64,000 nt of DNA. Origin: Pseudoalteromonas arabiensis. GTDB lineage: Bacteria; Pseudomonadota; Gammaproteobacteria; Enterobacterales; Alteromonadaceae. Positions 36,320-45,634 of the stretch are shown in pieces. Under the pieces are notes generated by a model, which saw only the letters and a program-made list of their open reading frames with translations, had not been told where the DNA came from and did no database searches. The DNA lies in contig NZ_LRUF01000026.1 of assembly GCF_001550155.1 (NCBI RefSeq), positions 204,463 to 268,462 of the forward strand, in the 5' to 3' direction. A program made the position numbers and the translations under genes. Each line of letters starts with the position of its first letter. Within the stretch, counting starts at the first letter, position 1.

Positions 36320-36758
36320 TAAACTCAACGTCAGGTTTAAACATTTTCACAATGCGATTCCAGCTGTTGATTGCGTTAATAGCAATCGTCAGTGCAACTA
36401 ACCCCTGTTCAGAAAATGTATCACTAAGAGATTGATAGAAAGTATCATCAATAGGTTGGGCAAGTGTCAACTTTTCACATAATTTTAAAGCCAGACATTC
36501 TTGTTTTGTATAAATTGGCATGTCTTGCCATGCACTTAAACCAATAATACGGTTGGTCGTTTCACCGTATTCTCTTGCTTGTTTGGTATGCATTGCAATG
36601 CAAAAAGCACATTGATTTATTTGTGATGCTCTTAGTTTGATCAGCTCCCATATTGTTAGACCAAAACTTGTTTCAACCGCTTTTTTAATTAATTGCTCTT
36701 GCTCAACAAGGTGTTTGATTAATGCAGGTTGAAGGTTGTAATAGTCACCACGTTTCAT
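36312..36758 (-). CDS. Carboxymuconolactone-decarboxylase-family (AhpD-like) protein
   Basis: A 148-residue all-helical protein with the AhpD-type redox motif CAFCIAMHT (CxxC plus His), typical of alkylhydroperoxidase-like CMD proteins. It is likely a trimeric peroxide- or quinone-reducing protein. It is first in an operon with the AraC regulator, overlapping by 8 bases. An ATG at 36758 serves as start. Confidence 0.9.
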   Translation of the reverse strand: MKRGDYYNLQPALIKHLVEQEQLIKKAVETSFGLTIWELIKLRASQINQCAFCIAMHTKQAREYGETTNRIIGLSAWQDMPIYTKQECLALKLCEKLTLAQPIDDTFYQSLSDTFSEQGLVALTIAINAINSWNRIVKMFKPDVEFNE

Positions 36759-36923
36759 CGTAAATTAGCCTTTTAAAATTAAATGAGTATTCACTTTAGG
36801 CCGATTGCAAAGTCGAGGATTGCAAAAAAACGACGTTTATATGGGGAAATTCGGTTTACCTAGTTCGCACCAAAATTTCAATCCTGTTATGCTAGGCCGA
36901 TTAGCAATCACTGAGTATTTAAG

Positions 36924-37172
36924 ATGATTAACGATAACGATGTAATCGAAACTTTAGACGAATTAGAAACGTTTTTACGCCTTGTTGAACATGGTGGCTT
37001 GGGGCTAGAAAATGTTGCGGGTGTTGCGCTTGCTACAAATAACAGTGATGGTCGTCCATTTGTCGCTGTGCTGGATGATAATCATCAGCTTTTATTGGGA
37101 CGTTATGTGAGTAATGACGTTTATGAAAATGGTAAAGATATGGTGAGATACGGCACTAAAAAACCGCATTAA
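36924..37172 (+). CDS. Small protein of unknown function
   Basis: An 82-residue acidic cytoplasmic protein starting MINDNDVIETLDELETFLRLV. No signal peptide, membrane segment or known motif. A coding look (few rare codons, ordinary start) supports it as real. It is divergent from the CMD gene. Confidence 0.6.
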   Translation: MINDNDVIETLDELETFLRLVEHGGLGLENVAGVALATNNSDGRPFVAVLDDNHQLLLGRYVSNDVYENGKDMVRYGTKKPH

Positions 37173-37266
37173 GTAATATTTTGTACCTAAAAAATTTTAT
37201 TTTAGGGCTGCAATATAATAGTATGTTCTTAATAAACACTGAATCAATATAAAAAAAGGGAAGTCT

Positions 37267-37500
37267 ATGAAATTTTTAAGTGTTATTTTATTAGCCGTTT
37301 TAATGAGTGGCTGTGCAAGTTCAAGCGACGAGCAAGCAAGCAATGATGGCTTAATTTGTAAAAGGGAAAAACCAACCGGCAGTAATATACCAACACGTGT
37401 ATGCCGTACTCCTGAGCAAATTGCTGCGATGGAAAAGGAAAGTAAAGAAGGTATTCGTGGTATCCAGCGAAACAGTACAAATACAGTAAGAATGAATTAG
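37267..37500 (+). CDS. Small lipoprotein
   Basis: A 77-residue protein with a lipoprotein signal (MKFLSVILLAVLMSGC) and a mature part with two cysteines (LICKREKPTGSNIPTRVC). It has an AAAAGGG ribosome site. A terminator follows at 37535. Similar small lipoproteins are common in this group; their role is unknown. Confidence 0.75.
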   Translation: MKFLSVILLAVLMSGCASSSDEQASNDGLICKREKPTGSNIPTRVCRTPEQIAAMEKESKEGIRGIQRNSTNTVRMN

Positions 37501-37534
37501 TACAAGTACTAAACGACTTTACATTATAAAAATG

Positions 37535-37563
37535 GCCGCACTCATTAAAAGTGCGGCTGTTTT
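37535..37563 (+). terminator. Rho-independent terminator after small lipoprotein gene
   Basis: GCCGCACT / AGTGCGGC stem with a seven-base loop followed by TGTTTT. Confidence 0.85.
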
Positions 37564-37625
37564 GTTTATATCTTTGCGTGGATACTCATCGCAATACTGC
37601 GCCTTAGTTTAGGCTTGTTGTGTGG

Positions 37626-37736
37626 CTAATCAACTGACGCTTTAAAGTTGTCAAATTGCCAATGCACTGCTGTGCCATCGTTGTCGGTTGGTGTGTGAGC
37701 AATACTGCCGACTTCGAGTTGATGGAGAGTACCTGG
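37626..37736 (-). pseudogene. Possible C-terminal remnant of a secreted protein
   Basis: On the minus strand a 36-codon open stretch reads PGTLHQLEVGSIAHTPTDND... and ends HWQFDNFKASVD before a stop. It has no start codon and is preceded by a stop. The end HWQFDNF resembles the last beta strand of LamG-type domains. It may be the debris of a lost glycosidase-like gene; chance is possible. Confidence 0.2.
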
Positions 37737-37796
37737 CTATTTTAGGATTGCTTAGCGTGCTCCAGTTACTAAGGAGCACAGTAGATTGTCAAAGCC

Positions 37797-38441
37797 TTAC
37801 TGAGAGAGTTGTTGGTGGATGTTATCAACCAGTTCATTTGGAATACATAACTGATTTGCTAACGCTTCTAAATAATGTTTAGAGATACTCTGGTTTAAGT
37901 CGATGGCACTGGCACTTGCAACATACACTTCAATACCCATTTGAGCGTTAGGTACAGCATTAATAAGCGCTGATAGTTGCATGGGTTTTCTTAGCTCATC
38001 GAATAACATCGCTTTTTCTTGTGCACTCAGTTCTAGGGTATCGACTTGTGCAAAAATCTTTTGTCTCTCTGTGTCGTCAATATGGCCATCTGCATAGGCG
38101 GCAGCGATCATTGCTCGCATTAATAAGAGTTGCCCGTCGGTGTGGTTATCATCAATGACTTCATTAAATGACTGCTCTGGCATTGCTGCTGGAGTAAAGT
38201 CAAAAGTTCGAGAAGAAGTAGCTTGAGCTGTTGTTGGTTTTTGCTCTGAATATTGCTTATATGCTTTCCAAGCAAGGCCACCAATGGCAGCAAGCGCACC
38301 ATACTTTACTACTTTTTTCCCCGTTTTCTTGCTTTTGCTTCCCATTAAGCTTGTCAGTCCACTACCAGCCACACCACCTAGCAAGCCACTGAGCGCACCC
38401 GATTTATTTAAATTACCTACTAGTTTTTGCAAGTCTTTCAT
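37797..38441 (-). CDS. DUF533 (YebE-like, TerB-fold) membrane-associated protein
   Basis: A 214-residue protein starting MKDLQKLVGNLNK with a strong AAGGAG seven bases upstream; the in-frame extension to 38489 lacks such a site. It has a Gly-rich N-terminal region (GLLGGVAGSGLTSLMG), a membrane-like segment (YGALAAIGGLAWKAY) and a C-terminal TerB-like helical domain (LLMRAMIAAAYADGHIDDTERQKI). This fits the YebE/DUF533 family of unknown role. Confidence 0.87.
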   Translation of the reverse strand: MKDLQKLVGNLNKSGALSGLLGGVAGSGLTSLMGSKSKKTGKKVVKYGALAAIGGLAWKAYKQYSEQKPTTAQATSSRTFDFTPAAMPEQSFNEVIDDNHTDGQLLLMRAMIAAAYADGHIDDTERQKIFAQVDTLELSAQEKAMLFDELRKPMQLSALINAVPNAQMGIEVYVASASAIDLNQSISKHYLEALANQLCIPNELVDNIHQQLSQ

Positions 38442-38801
38442 TATTATCTCCTTATCATCTACTACTGAGAGTAGAGTTTTTAGAAACAAAATTAAATAAG
38501 TATTATGTTACCAAGCATGATAGAGCGCATTTTGTTGGCATTTTCCGATCTAGCCAATTCAAATAAAAGTAAGCCTGTGGTTAGTTTTGTGCCTTTATAA
38601 ACTTCTGCTAGGTTTGTAGTTGGTATTAGAAAGGTTAAACAGTACTTCTCGTTTTTTGGTGAGTTGAATAAGTGCAATTCGTACTGCTGATGGTTATCAA
38701 GCTTTGGAGAAAGAGCAATGCATTTATTTTGCTAAAAAGGTGTATTTAGCTTGATAGTTGCTGGTACTATTTTGTCACTTAGGTAAAAAAGAGTGGGGCA
38801 T
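38442..38801. other. Divergent intergenic region
   Basis: No convincing gene here. A 61-residue minus-strand frame (38492-38677) has no start signal and no recognisable product. The region must hold promoters of DUF533 and corA. Confidence 0.5.
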
Positions 38802-39758
38802 ATGTTAAGATTTTTTTCAATTGACCAAGGTGTAATAACACAAATCGAACCAGCCCCCGACACGCCATTAGCCACATCCATTAAAAATGCCCATTGGATT
38901 GACACGATTAACCCAACAGGCGAAGAGCGTCGCGCCCTCGCGAGTACCCTAAATATTACTTTGCCTGCGGCTGATGATGTTGAAGAAATTGAAGCGTCGT
39001 CGCGTTGCTTTATTGATCATGAAGGGCTTCATGTACATGCTCTGTTTATGTCGCCAAATGAAGGACGCTTTAATACGGTGACAGTTGCGTGTTTACTGCA
39101 AGATAATTGTTTATTGACGATTCGTGATGATGAATTAGCTGATTTTCGTTTATTAAGACTCCGTGCTCGTAAAGGGCAGGTGGCGTGTGATAACCCTAAA
39201 CAATTACTCGTAACTTTATTTGATCAAAAGGTCGAAAATCATGCGGATATGCTTGAAGACATGCACCATCAGCTAGAAAATCTCAGTGCTTATGTACTTG
39301 AAGAGGATGGCTCAGACTTAGAGCAAGCGGTAAGTCGGATTGCACGGCTTGAGGACAACAACGGTAAAGTACGCTTATGCTTGATGGATACTCGCCGCAA
39401 TATTTCGTTTTTACTGCGTTACCTTGGCGCACCTACTGAAGACCGTGAGTCACTTCGCGAGATTGTACTTGATATCGATACCCTGATGTCTCACTGTACT
39501 TTTTTGTTTGATAAAGTTAATTTCTTGATGGATTCAACTCAGGGTTTTATCAATATTGAGCAAAACCAAATCATTAAAACTTTCTCGATTGCATCGGTGG
39601 TTTTTTTGCCTCCCACAGTGGTTGCAAGTATTTACGGTATGAATTTTAATAGCATGCCAGAGCTTGAGTGGGCTTGGGGCTACCCATTTGCTATTGTCAT
39701 TATGCTACTGTCCGGCTTCGCGCCTTATTTATTCTTTAAACATAAAGGTTGGCTGTAA
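38802..39758 (+). CDS. corA: CorA magnesium transporter
   Basis: A 318-residue magnesium channel of the inner membrane. The C-terminal ending, from YGMNFNSMPELEWAWGYP to KHKGWL, follows E. coli CorA closely and includes the GMN selectivity motif. The segments FINIEQNQIIKTFSI and SVVFLPPTVVAS also match. The start is placed at the ATG at 38802 (MLRFFSIDQG) since E. coli CorA starts similarly; a GTG nine bases upstream is possible. The protein is cytoplasmic up to two C-terminal helices. It converges on dps, sharing the terminator region at 39765. Confidence 0.93.
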   Translation: MLRFFSIDQGVITQIEPAPDTPLATSIKNAHWIDTINPTGEERRALASTLNITLPAADDVEEIEASSRCFIDHEGLHVHALFMSPNEGRFNTVTVACLLQDNCLLTIRDDELADFRLLRLRARKGQVACDNPKQLLVTLFDQKVENHADMLEDMHHQLENLSAYVLEEDGSDLEQAVSRIARLEDNNGKVRLCLMDTRRNISFLLRYLGAPTEDRESLREIVLDIDTLMSHCTFLFDKVNFLMDSTQGFINIEQNQIIKTFSIASVVFLPPTVVASIYGMNFNSMPELEWAWGYPFAIVIMLLSGFAPYLFFKHKGWL

Positions 39759-39764
39759 AGGCAT

Positions 39765-39788
39765 AAAAAAGCCCAGCGCTAGCTGGGC
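39765..39788 (-). terminator. Rho-independent terminator of dps
   Basis: GCCCAGC / GCTGGGC stem with TTTTTT following on the minus strand (AAAAAA at 39765-39770), 23 bases after the dps stop. Confidence 0.93.
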
Positions 39789-39810
39789 AAGGGGTCTTCG
39801 GATAGAAGTG

Positions 39811-40329
39811 TTAACCTTTTAATTCGCCTGTAGACGATTCGATATGTGCACGAACAAACCACTGGAACTGTTCAAGCTCTGCAAGTTGGCCTGTGATCAT
39901 ATCCTCAGAAACAGGGTCTAATTCAGCAAGTTGCTCAAGCGCCTTACGGTGATCTTTATTGACGCCGTTATAAACTTTATCGAGAGCAGTTAAGTGATCA
40001 GATACTAGCCCTTTGCCTAGTGAGTAATCTTTCCACTCGCGGCGATCAACGATTGACTGTGGTGTGCCAACAGGAACACCGCCCATAGTTGCAATACGCT
40101 CGGCAATAGTGTCGGTCATTTCTTGAACGGCACTTACTTGTGGATCAAGCATTTCATGCACACCGATAAAGTTTGGACCGACAACATTCCAGTGGATATG
40201 CTTAAGAGTAAGGTGTAAATCGATTAAAGCGACCATGCGCTTGTCTAAAATAGCAATTGTATCGGCTGCTGATTCGTTATTAACGCCTGGGGCCGTGAAT
40301 TCAGCGACTTTTGATGATGTATTACTCAT
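39811..40329 (-). CDS. dps: Dps ferritin-like DNA-protection protein
   Basis: A 172-residue protein close to E. coli Dps in size. It shows the ferroxidase-site helices (LHLTLKHIHWNVVGPNFIGVHEMLD and the TDTIAERIATMGG segment), with His, Asp and Glu ligands. It forms dodecamers that oxidise and store iron and protect DNA from peroxide. A perfect GGAGGAG precedes the ATG. It has its own terminator. Confidence 0.96.
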   Translation of the reverse strand: MSNTSSKVAEFTAPGVNNESAADTIAILDKRMVALIDLHLTLKHIHWNVVGPNFIGVHEMLDPQVSAVQEMTDTIAERIATMGGVPVGTPQSIVDRREWKDYSLGKGLVSDHLTALDKVYNGVNKDHRKALEQLAELDPVSEDMITGQLAELEQFQWFVRAHIESSTGELKG

Positions 40330-40519
40330 TACTCCTCCGAGATTCTCTAAAATTGTATTTCCATAAAGCTTTTAAGTTACTTAGTCGTTACTTAAAAAGC
40401 GAAGTTATTAGAGTAGAAGCAATCGTTATGCCGATATCTGAAATTTTTTAAGCTGATGATTTTTAATGTTTTATTTTTATTTTTATTTTGAGGGTGCTCA
40501 ACAAGATACTGAATGAATA

Positions 40520-40562
40520 TGAAAAGTCTGCACACTCTATGTAAAAAATTCAGTGTGCAGAA
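40520..40562 (-). terminator. Terminator-like hairpin after CBS-domain gene
   Basis: Ten-bp stem TCTGCACACT / AGTGTGCAGA with a 15-base loop at 40528-40562, followed on the minus strand by CTTTTC. It starts 18 bases after the CBS gene stop. Confidence 0.7.
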
Positions 40563-40579
40563 GCTAGGAACATAAATCG

Positions 40580-40999
40580 TTAAGAGAGCAGGGCCGCTGC
40601 TAAGCGAACAAAGTCAGAAGAGGTTAAAATGCCAACTAAGTTATTATCATCATCGACAACGGGCATACAGCCGTGACGGTTTTCAACAAAAAACTTTGCT
40701 ACTTCATGCAATGGTTGATTAGGTGAAATACTTGTGAAATCAGTGGCCATAATATCTTGCACTTTAGTTTGCTTTTCTTTGCGTTCAAGTGCACTGGCAC
40801 TGAAGTTCGCCATAATACTCATTACTTGAGCGATCATGATCTTTTGAGTCAGCATGCCAACTAAACCACCATGCTCATTAATGACAGGAATGTGTCGAAT
40901 ATTTTTTTCTTTCATTAAGTTATGAGCATCATGCAATGAGTTTGCTGCGGTGATAGCCAGCGGATCGGGCGTCATCAAGTCTGAAACAAGGTGTGTCAT
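40580..40999 (-). CDS. Tandem CBS-domain protein
   Basis: A 139-residue protein composed of two CBS domains: VSDLMTPDPLAITAANSLHDAHNLM at the start and VQDIMATDFTSISPNQPLHEVAKFF later, each with IRHIPVI or GCMPVVD and a closing GxLT. Such stand-alone pairs bind adenosyl ligands and sense energy state. Its target is unknown. An AGGAC precedes the start and a hairpin terminator follows. Confidence 0.92.
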   Translation of the reverse strand: MTHLVSDLMTPDPLAITAANSLHDAHNLMKEKNIRHIPVINEHGGLVGMLTQKIMIAQVMSIMANFSASALERKEKQTKVQDIMATDFTSISPNQPLHEVAKFFVENRHGCMPVVDDDNNLVGILTSSDFVRLAAALLS

Positions 41000-41138
41000 G
41001 GTAAAGTCCTAGTAATTTAATCATGTTGGTATCAGTGTAGCCTGAATATGATTGAGTGCACTTCACCTAGATCAAAGTTTATGATTAATTACTTAATTTT
41101 TTTAATGATAAGGAATTAAAATTAAACTGTTCAAATGA

Positions 41139-42275
41139 TTAAAATGTGGTTTCAATTCGGTTGCGACCATTGTTTTTAGCCGAATAGAGGGCTTTATCTG
41201 CTCGGTTAATTAAGTCGTCAAATGTGTCTGCTTGTTGCCAATGAGTAAGGCCAAAGCTGGCTGTGAGTGAAATGATTTGTTGTTTATATTCAATTTGACT
41301 TGTTTCTATGGTCTGGCGAAGCTTTTCAAGTTTTTGGTAGGCTTGCTCTGGGGATTTTTCGATACTGAGAATGAGAAATTCCTCGCCCCCTAAACGGCAG
41401 CATAGATCTTCTCGGTGTAGGTGACGTTGTAAAAGCTCTGCTAACACTTCCAGCACTAGGTCTCCTGCTTCATGCCCGTAGTTATCATTTATGCTTTTAA
41501 AAAAGTCGATGTCTAAAGCGCTTGCATAAAGGAAAGTCGCATGCTGATTAGTCAATAACTGCCGTTTGTCTAAAACATACTGAAGACCTCGACGGTTATA
41601 TAAATTTGTGAGTGGATCCTTGAGTGATAGTTCAGCATAGCGCCGTTTTTCATCGATTAGAAGGGTGGTGATAAGCCCAAGCCCTGTCATGACAAATACC
41701 GTGGCATGAGCAACCACGGTTAATGAGTAAAGTGTCAGTAGGTTATGTGAATGAGTGATAATAGTTAACTGAGTAATAGGCACTAAAAGTAAAATACATT
41801 GTGCTGCTAAGAGCACAGTATTACCTATATTGCTCTTGTATAGTGCTCGGGTAAAAGTAAAGTAAATAAGGGCAGGTAACACGGTTAGAGTAAAACATGC
41901 CTCTACTAAAGCAAGTTGGTTAATACTGTTTGTGAATAATACGCAAACTGAAAAAATAGCACCGTGGCCAATCATTAATCGATTAAAGCGGCACTTTTCA
42001 TCGTGGTTATAAATCGAGAGCTGAAGTAGTACCATTGACAGAATATAAATAATAACACTGGGCCGAAAATCACTGGGAAGCCCGAAAATATTTTGTATCC
42101 ACAGCCAAGCAAAGCCAGCAACACCTAGATAGAAAAATAAGTTAAAGAAGACAATTGACTTACTTTTAAAACGGCTAATCATTAATCCGGTTGCAATGAC
42201 CGAGCAGGTTATTACAGTGATCAGCAAAAAAACAAAGAAGCCGTGATAAAAATAACTTTCGAGGTTTATAGCCAT
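41139..42275 (-). CDS. Membrane diguanylate cyclase (GGEEF)
   Basis: A 378-residue protein with about seven N-terminal membrane helices (residues 10-210) and a C-terminal GGDEF domain. The active-site motif is GGEEF (CRLGGEEF), with DPLTNLYNRRG and DIDFFKSINDNYGHEAGD intact, so it should make c-di-GMP. The inhibitory I-site RxxD, nine residues upstream of GGEEF, reads HRED, so product inhibition is probably lost. It stands alone. Confidence 0.92.
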   Translation of the reverse strand: MAINLESYFYHGFFVFLLITVITCSVIATGLMISRFKSKSIVFFNLFFYLGVAGFAWLWIQNIFGLPSDFRPSVIIYILSMVLLQLSIYNHDEKCRFNRLMIGHGAIFSVCVLFTNSINQLALVEACFTLTVLPALIYFTFTRALYKSNIGNTVLLAAQCILLLVPITQLTIITHSHNLLTLYSLTVVAHATVFVMTGLGLITTLLIDEKRRYAELSLKDPLTNLYNRRGLQYVLDKRQLLTNQHATFLYASALDIDFFKSINDNYGHEAGDLVLEVLAELLQRHLHREDLCCRLGGEEFLILSIEKSPEQAYQKLEKLRQTIETSQIEYKQQIISLTASFGLTHWQQADTFDDLINRADKALYSAKNNGRNRIETTF

Positions 42276-42379
42276 AACTCACATAGAAAAACGAGCAATA
42301 GTTAAAAGCTTAGCATAGAAAGATTTTTACACTAAAATCTACTCTGTTGTTGTGCTGGCCTTTTTGTGCTGCGACAAGT

Positions 42380-42970
42380 TCAAAATAAGCTAAACAATAC
42401 AGAAACGATTAATAGCCCTGCCATAATGTAATTAAATCCTTTTAATCGTACTGGATTTCTGAGGTAGTGTTGAAGCTTTTGTCCGAGCAAGGTCCAAGAG
42501 CACACGCATGGTAAGTTAACGACGCCAAAAACGATACTAACAATAAAAACAGAGAGTAGATTTTTATCAGGTGCGTAAAGACCAATAGCACTTAGTGCCA
42601 TTGCCCACGCTTTTGGATTAACCCATTGAAATAATGCAGCTTGGGTAAAAGTAAAGGGCTCACTCTTGTTATTAGAGGCTTGTTGCCCATTGCTAGTGGC
42701 AATCTTAAACGCAAGATAGAACAGGTAAGCAACACAAAATACTTTGAGAATCAGGTAGCTTGATGGAAATAAGTCAAACACTTGCATAACACCTAGTCCA
42801 ACAAGTATTAGCATTAACATGAATCCAAGTGTTACGCCAAGTAAGTGTGGCATTGTTCTACGAAAACCAAAATTCGCGCCAGAGCTCATTAACATCAAAT
42901 TATTAGGACCAGGTGTAATTGATGAAACTAAGGCAAATAGCGCCAGTGCAGTAAGGATCTCAAAAGTCAT
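42380..42970 (-). CDS. LysE/RhtB-family amino-acid exporter
   Basis: A 196-residue inner-membrane protein with six predicted helices. The N-terminal signature SSITPGPNNLMLMSSGANFGFRR is that of the LysE/RhtB family, and FQWVNPKAWAMALSAI is also conserved. The ATG at 42970 has GGAGAAG upstream; a GTG six bases earlier is an alternative. It is divergent from an Lrp/AsnC regulator at 43070, so amino-acid-responsive export is expected. The substrate is unknown. Confidence 0.93.
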   Translation of the reverse strand: MTFEILTALALFALVSSITPGPNNLMLMSSGANFGFRRTMPHLLGVTLGFMLMLILVGLGVMQVFDLFPSSYLILKVFCVAYLFYLAFKIATSNGQQASNNKSEPFTFTQAALFQWVNPKAWAMALSAIGLYAPDKNLLSVFIVSIVFGVVNLPCVCSWTLLGQKLQHYLRNPVRLKGFNYIMAGLLIVSVLFSLF

Positions 42971-43069
42971 TATCACTTCTCCATATTTTTAGAAATGCAA
43001 TGATAGCTTGATGTTGATGCAATTTTATCGCTTAATGTTGTTTACATGGTTAATTTAAAGCAATAACGA

Positions 43070-43519
43070 ATGAAAAAAGACAATATAAATAACAGAATAT
43101 TGCGTGAGCTAAAACGCAATGGCCGTATGGCTAATGCTGAGCTTGCAGAGAAAGTTGGATTATCACCATCAGCCTGCCTACGCAGAGTACAGGAACTTGA
43201 ACGCTCAGGCGTTATTTCAGGTTATCGAGCTGTTATTAATAACCAAGCAGTGGGTCTAGGGTTTATAGCCTATGTGGGGGTTGGCCTGAATGAGCACTCA
43301 ACACGATCGCAGCTAGCATTTGAGCAAGCCCTTGAATTTATTGCTGAGGTTAAAGAGTGCCATAACGTGACGGGTTCGTACGAATATTTGCTAAGAGTCG
43401 AAACAACAGACCTTAAAGCCTATAAATCGTTTCACGCTGATGTACTGGGCTCAATCCCTCAGGTGAGAACAATTACTTCACATGTGGTTATGGATTCGCC
43501 AAAAGATGAACGAGCTTAA
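43070..43519 (+). CDS. Lrp/AsnC-family transcriptional regulator
   Basis: A 149-residue regulator with an N-terminal winged helix (NNRILRELKRNGRMANAELAEKVGLSPSACLRRVQELE) and a C-terminal RAM/AsnC ligand-binding domain (HNVTGSYEYLLRVETTD). It is divergent from the LysE-type exporter, 99 bases apart, and most likely controls it in response to an amino acid. Confidence 0.95.
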   Translation: MKKDNINNRILRELKRNGRMANAELAEKVGLSPSACLRRVQELERSGVISGYRAVINNQAVGLGFIAYVGVGLNEHSTRSQLAFEQALEFIAEVKECHNVTGSYEYLLRVETTDLKAYKSFHADVLGSIPQVRTITSHVVMDSPKDERA

Positions 43520-43673
43520 TAGGTTAAAATGATTACTATTGTTATTTTATAAAGTTATTTAGTTTTAGTTTTTTCATATAAATAAAAAATGAATCTCAAA
43601 TTAATATAAATAACAGAAATACAAATAATAACATTACCTCTGTTAAGCTAAAGTTAATTCTTGTGTTGACAGA

Positions 43674-44978
43674 ATGTCCCGATTAAAGACGTATACCATT
43701 AAATATAATAATATTTATGGTGCTTATGTTCTGATGTTGGTAGTTGGACTAATAATTTTTGTTGGTTTATTATCCACGCCTAAAATTTCACATGCAGGGA
43801 CAATAATAAGAATGGATCTTCACACATTGCTCATTTGCACCGCCCTAGTAAGCTTTATTATGATGCTTACAATGGCAGCGCTTTTCATCGTTAGTCGTAA
43901 TGAAAAATACTTGCTTGATTGGCTTGTTTGTGGAGTGTTATTTTTTGTATCTAACTTAGTCGGAATTGTTGCGACTCAAGTTTCTCTTTCCTGGATTTTC
44001 CATCCTTCTTTTGCTAATGCTTGTTACCTTGGTGCACATGCAGCCTTATTTAGTGGTGTATCACGTTGCTTATATGGTCGCTCCACTTGGGGGTTGGTCG
44101 TTATAGTATTTGTGGGTATTTACTTGCTTAATCTGGTTCCTCCTTTGGTTGAGTCTGTTGAGTTAAGAATCGTAGCCTTGTATCCAGTAATTGCGGCGCT
44201 TGATATTTCAGCAACTATGGCACTTTGGAAACACCGCAAAGAAGAAGTCGGCAGGGGATATTATTTATTAATAGGTATTTTATTTATATTCGCTGCTCAA
44301 CTTTTAATACGAGGTTATTTTTTATTGGCGGGTGTAGAAAATTATCCGTGGTTAGATAAAGGTCTTTTATTAGATATTGGTAGTTTGGCTGTTATCGCAT
44401 TTGTATTTTTATTAACCATTTCATTTTCAGTCGTCGTAACATGGCGAAAAGAGCTAGCCCTTAGAGAATACTCTTTTACTGACCATTTAACAGGTTGGTA
44501 TAACCGAAAAGCGCTTGAAAAGGTCGCTAGTAATGAAATTAAACGCTGCTCTAGAAATAATTTTCGCCTCGCATTCATCGTGTTTGATATTGATTATTTT
44601 AAATCAGTGAATGATAGGTTTGGTCATATACAAGGTGATAAAGCCTTGAAACATGTCACCAAGATAGCAAAGCAACAGTTAAGGGGGTATGATCATAATT
44701 TTCGCTTAGGCGGCGAAGAGTTTGCTGTTTTGGTCAGCCACTTAAAGCCTCAAGATGTTGAATTGCTTGCACAACGTATTCGTAAAAAAGTCGCAAGAAC
44801 ACCTTTAAATATTGAAGGTGAAGCAGTGCACTTAACCATTAGTGTGGGTGTTGCGATATCAAAAAATCAAGAAACCTCTTGGGAGGATGTTTTAAAGCGT
44901 GCGGATGATGCCCTTTACCGCTCTAAGCATGATGGCCGTAATTTAGTAACGAGCTATGGTGATTTGGCCGAGGCTTAG
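43674..44978 (+). CDS. Membrane diguanylate cyclase (GGEEF) with I-site
   Basis: A 434-residue protein with an N-terminal multi-helix membrane region (about residues 15-255) and a C-terminal GGDEF domain. The active motif is GGEEF (FRLGGEEF), with DHLTGWYNRKALEK and DIDYFKSVNDRFGHIQGD present. The I-site RxxD reads RGYD, so product inhibition is retained, unlike the cyclase at 41139. It converges on the response regulator at 44995. Its sensory input is unknown. Confidence 0.92.
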   Translation: MSRLKTYTIKYNNIYGAYVLMLVVGLIIFVGLLSTPKISHAGTIIRMDLHTLLICTALVSFIMMLTMAALFIVSRNEKYLLDWLVCGVLFFVSNLVGIVATQVSLSWIFHPSFANACYLGAHAALFSGVSRCLYGRSTWGLVVIVFVGIYLLNLVPPLVESVELRIVALYPVIAALDISATMALWKHRKEEVGRGYYLLIGILFIFAAQLLIRGYFLLAGVENYPWLDKGLLLDIGSLAVIAFVFLLTISFSVVVTWRKELALREYSFTDHLTGWYNRKALEKVASNEIKRCSRNNFRLAFIVFDIDYFKSVNDRFGHIQGDKALKHVTKIAKQQLRGYDHNFRLGGEEFAVLVSHLKPQDVELLAQRIRKKVARTPLNIEGEAVHLTISVGVAISKNQETSWEDVLKRADDALYRSKHDGRNLVTSYGDLAEA

Positions 44979-44994
44979 CACTGGGTAACTCGCT

Positions 44995-45630
44995 TTAAAT
45001 TAAACCTAAATCAATCGCTTTTAGAGCGGCTCGTGTTCTATCGCGCACATCTAGCTTTCGTAAAATAAACGATACTTGATTACGTATTGTACCTTCTGAT
45101 TTATATAATGCTTGGGCTATTTCTGAATTTGAGTAGCCCGCAGCAATTAAATTAAGTACCCTCAGCTCACTTTTACTTAACTTATCAGGCAATAAGGTTG
45201 GCTCACTGTGAGACTTAATTGGATTGTTAAGTATTCTCTGCGTAATTGCCGGTGAAAGTGCAGAGCCGCCACTAGCCAGTGTTTCGATGGCAGACACTAG
45301 TCGTTCTAAATTAATATCCTTTAATGCATAACCTTTTGCACCATAGCGAATACATTCAAGTACTTGCTCACTATCATCAAAAGTTGTAAGCACTAATACT
45401 GGGTGAGTGAATCCCTGTTTCTGCATTGTTTTGAGTACGCCAATACCATCTAAAATAGGCATGCGAATATCTAAAAGCACAACATCCACAGCACATCGAT
45501 TAAGTATTTCTAAAGCAGTGCGACCATTATCTGCTTCAGCGACAACGTGGATGTTGTCTTTTAACGCCAATAAGCTTTTGAGCCCTTCTCTTAGTAAAGT
45601 TTGGTCATCAACTAATAGCACATTAATCAT
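44995..45630 (-). CDS. NarL/FixJ-type response regulator
   Basis: A 211-residue regulator starting MINVLLVDDQTLLREG. The receiver domain has the phospho-acceptor Asp in VVLLDIRMPILDG, and the C-terminal LuxR-type helix-turn-helix is at KLSKSELRVLNLIAAGYSNSEIAQAL. The start at 45630 lies four bases after the kinase stop (45635), so the pair is translated together. The longer frame from 45714 overlaps the kinase and is rejected. It probably binds the inverted repeat at 46836-46868. Confidence 0.95.
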   Translation of the reverse strand: MINVLLVDDQTLLREGLKSLLALKDNIHVVAEADNGRTALEILNRCAVDVVLLDIRMPILDGIGVLKTMQKQGFTHPVLVLTTFDDSEQVLECIRYGAKGYALKDINLERLVSAIETLASGGSALSPAITQRILNNPIKSHSEPTLLPDKLSKSELRVLNLIAAGYSNSEIAQALYKSEGTIRNQVSFILRKLDVRDRTRAALKAIDLGLI

Positions 45631-45634
45631 AATG

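Noticed and set aside
38492..38677. Minus-strand 61-residue frame
   Set aside because: No start signal, no hydrophobic or known pattern, and it lies in the divergent promoter region.
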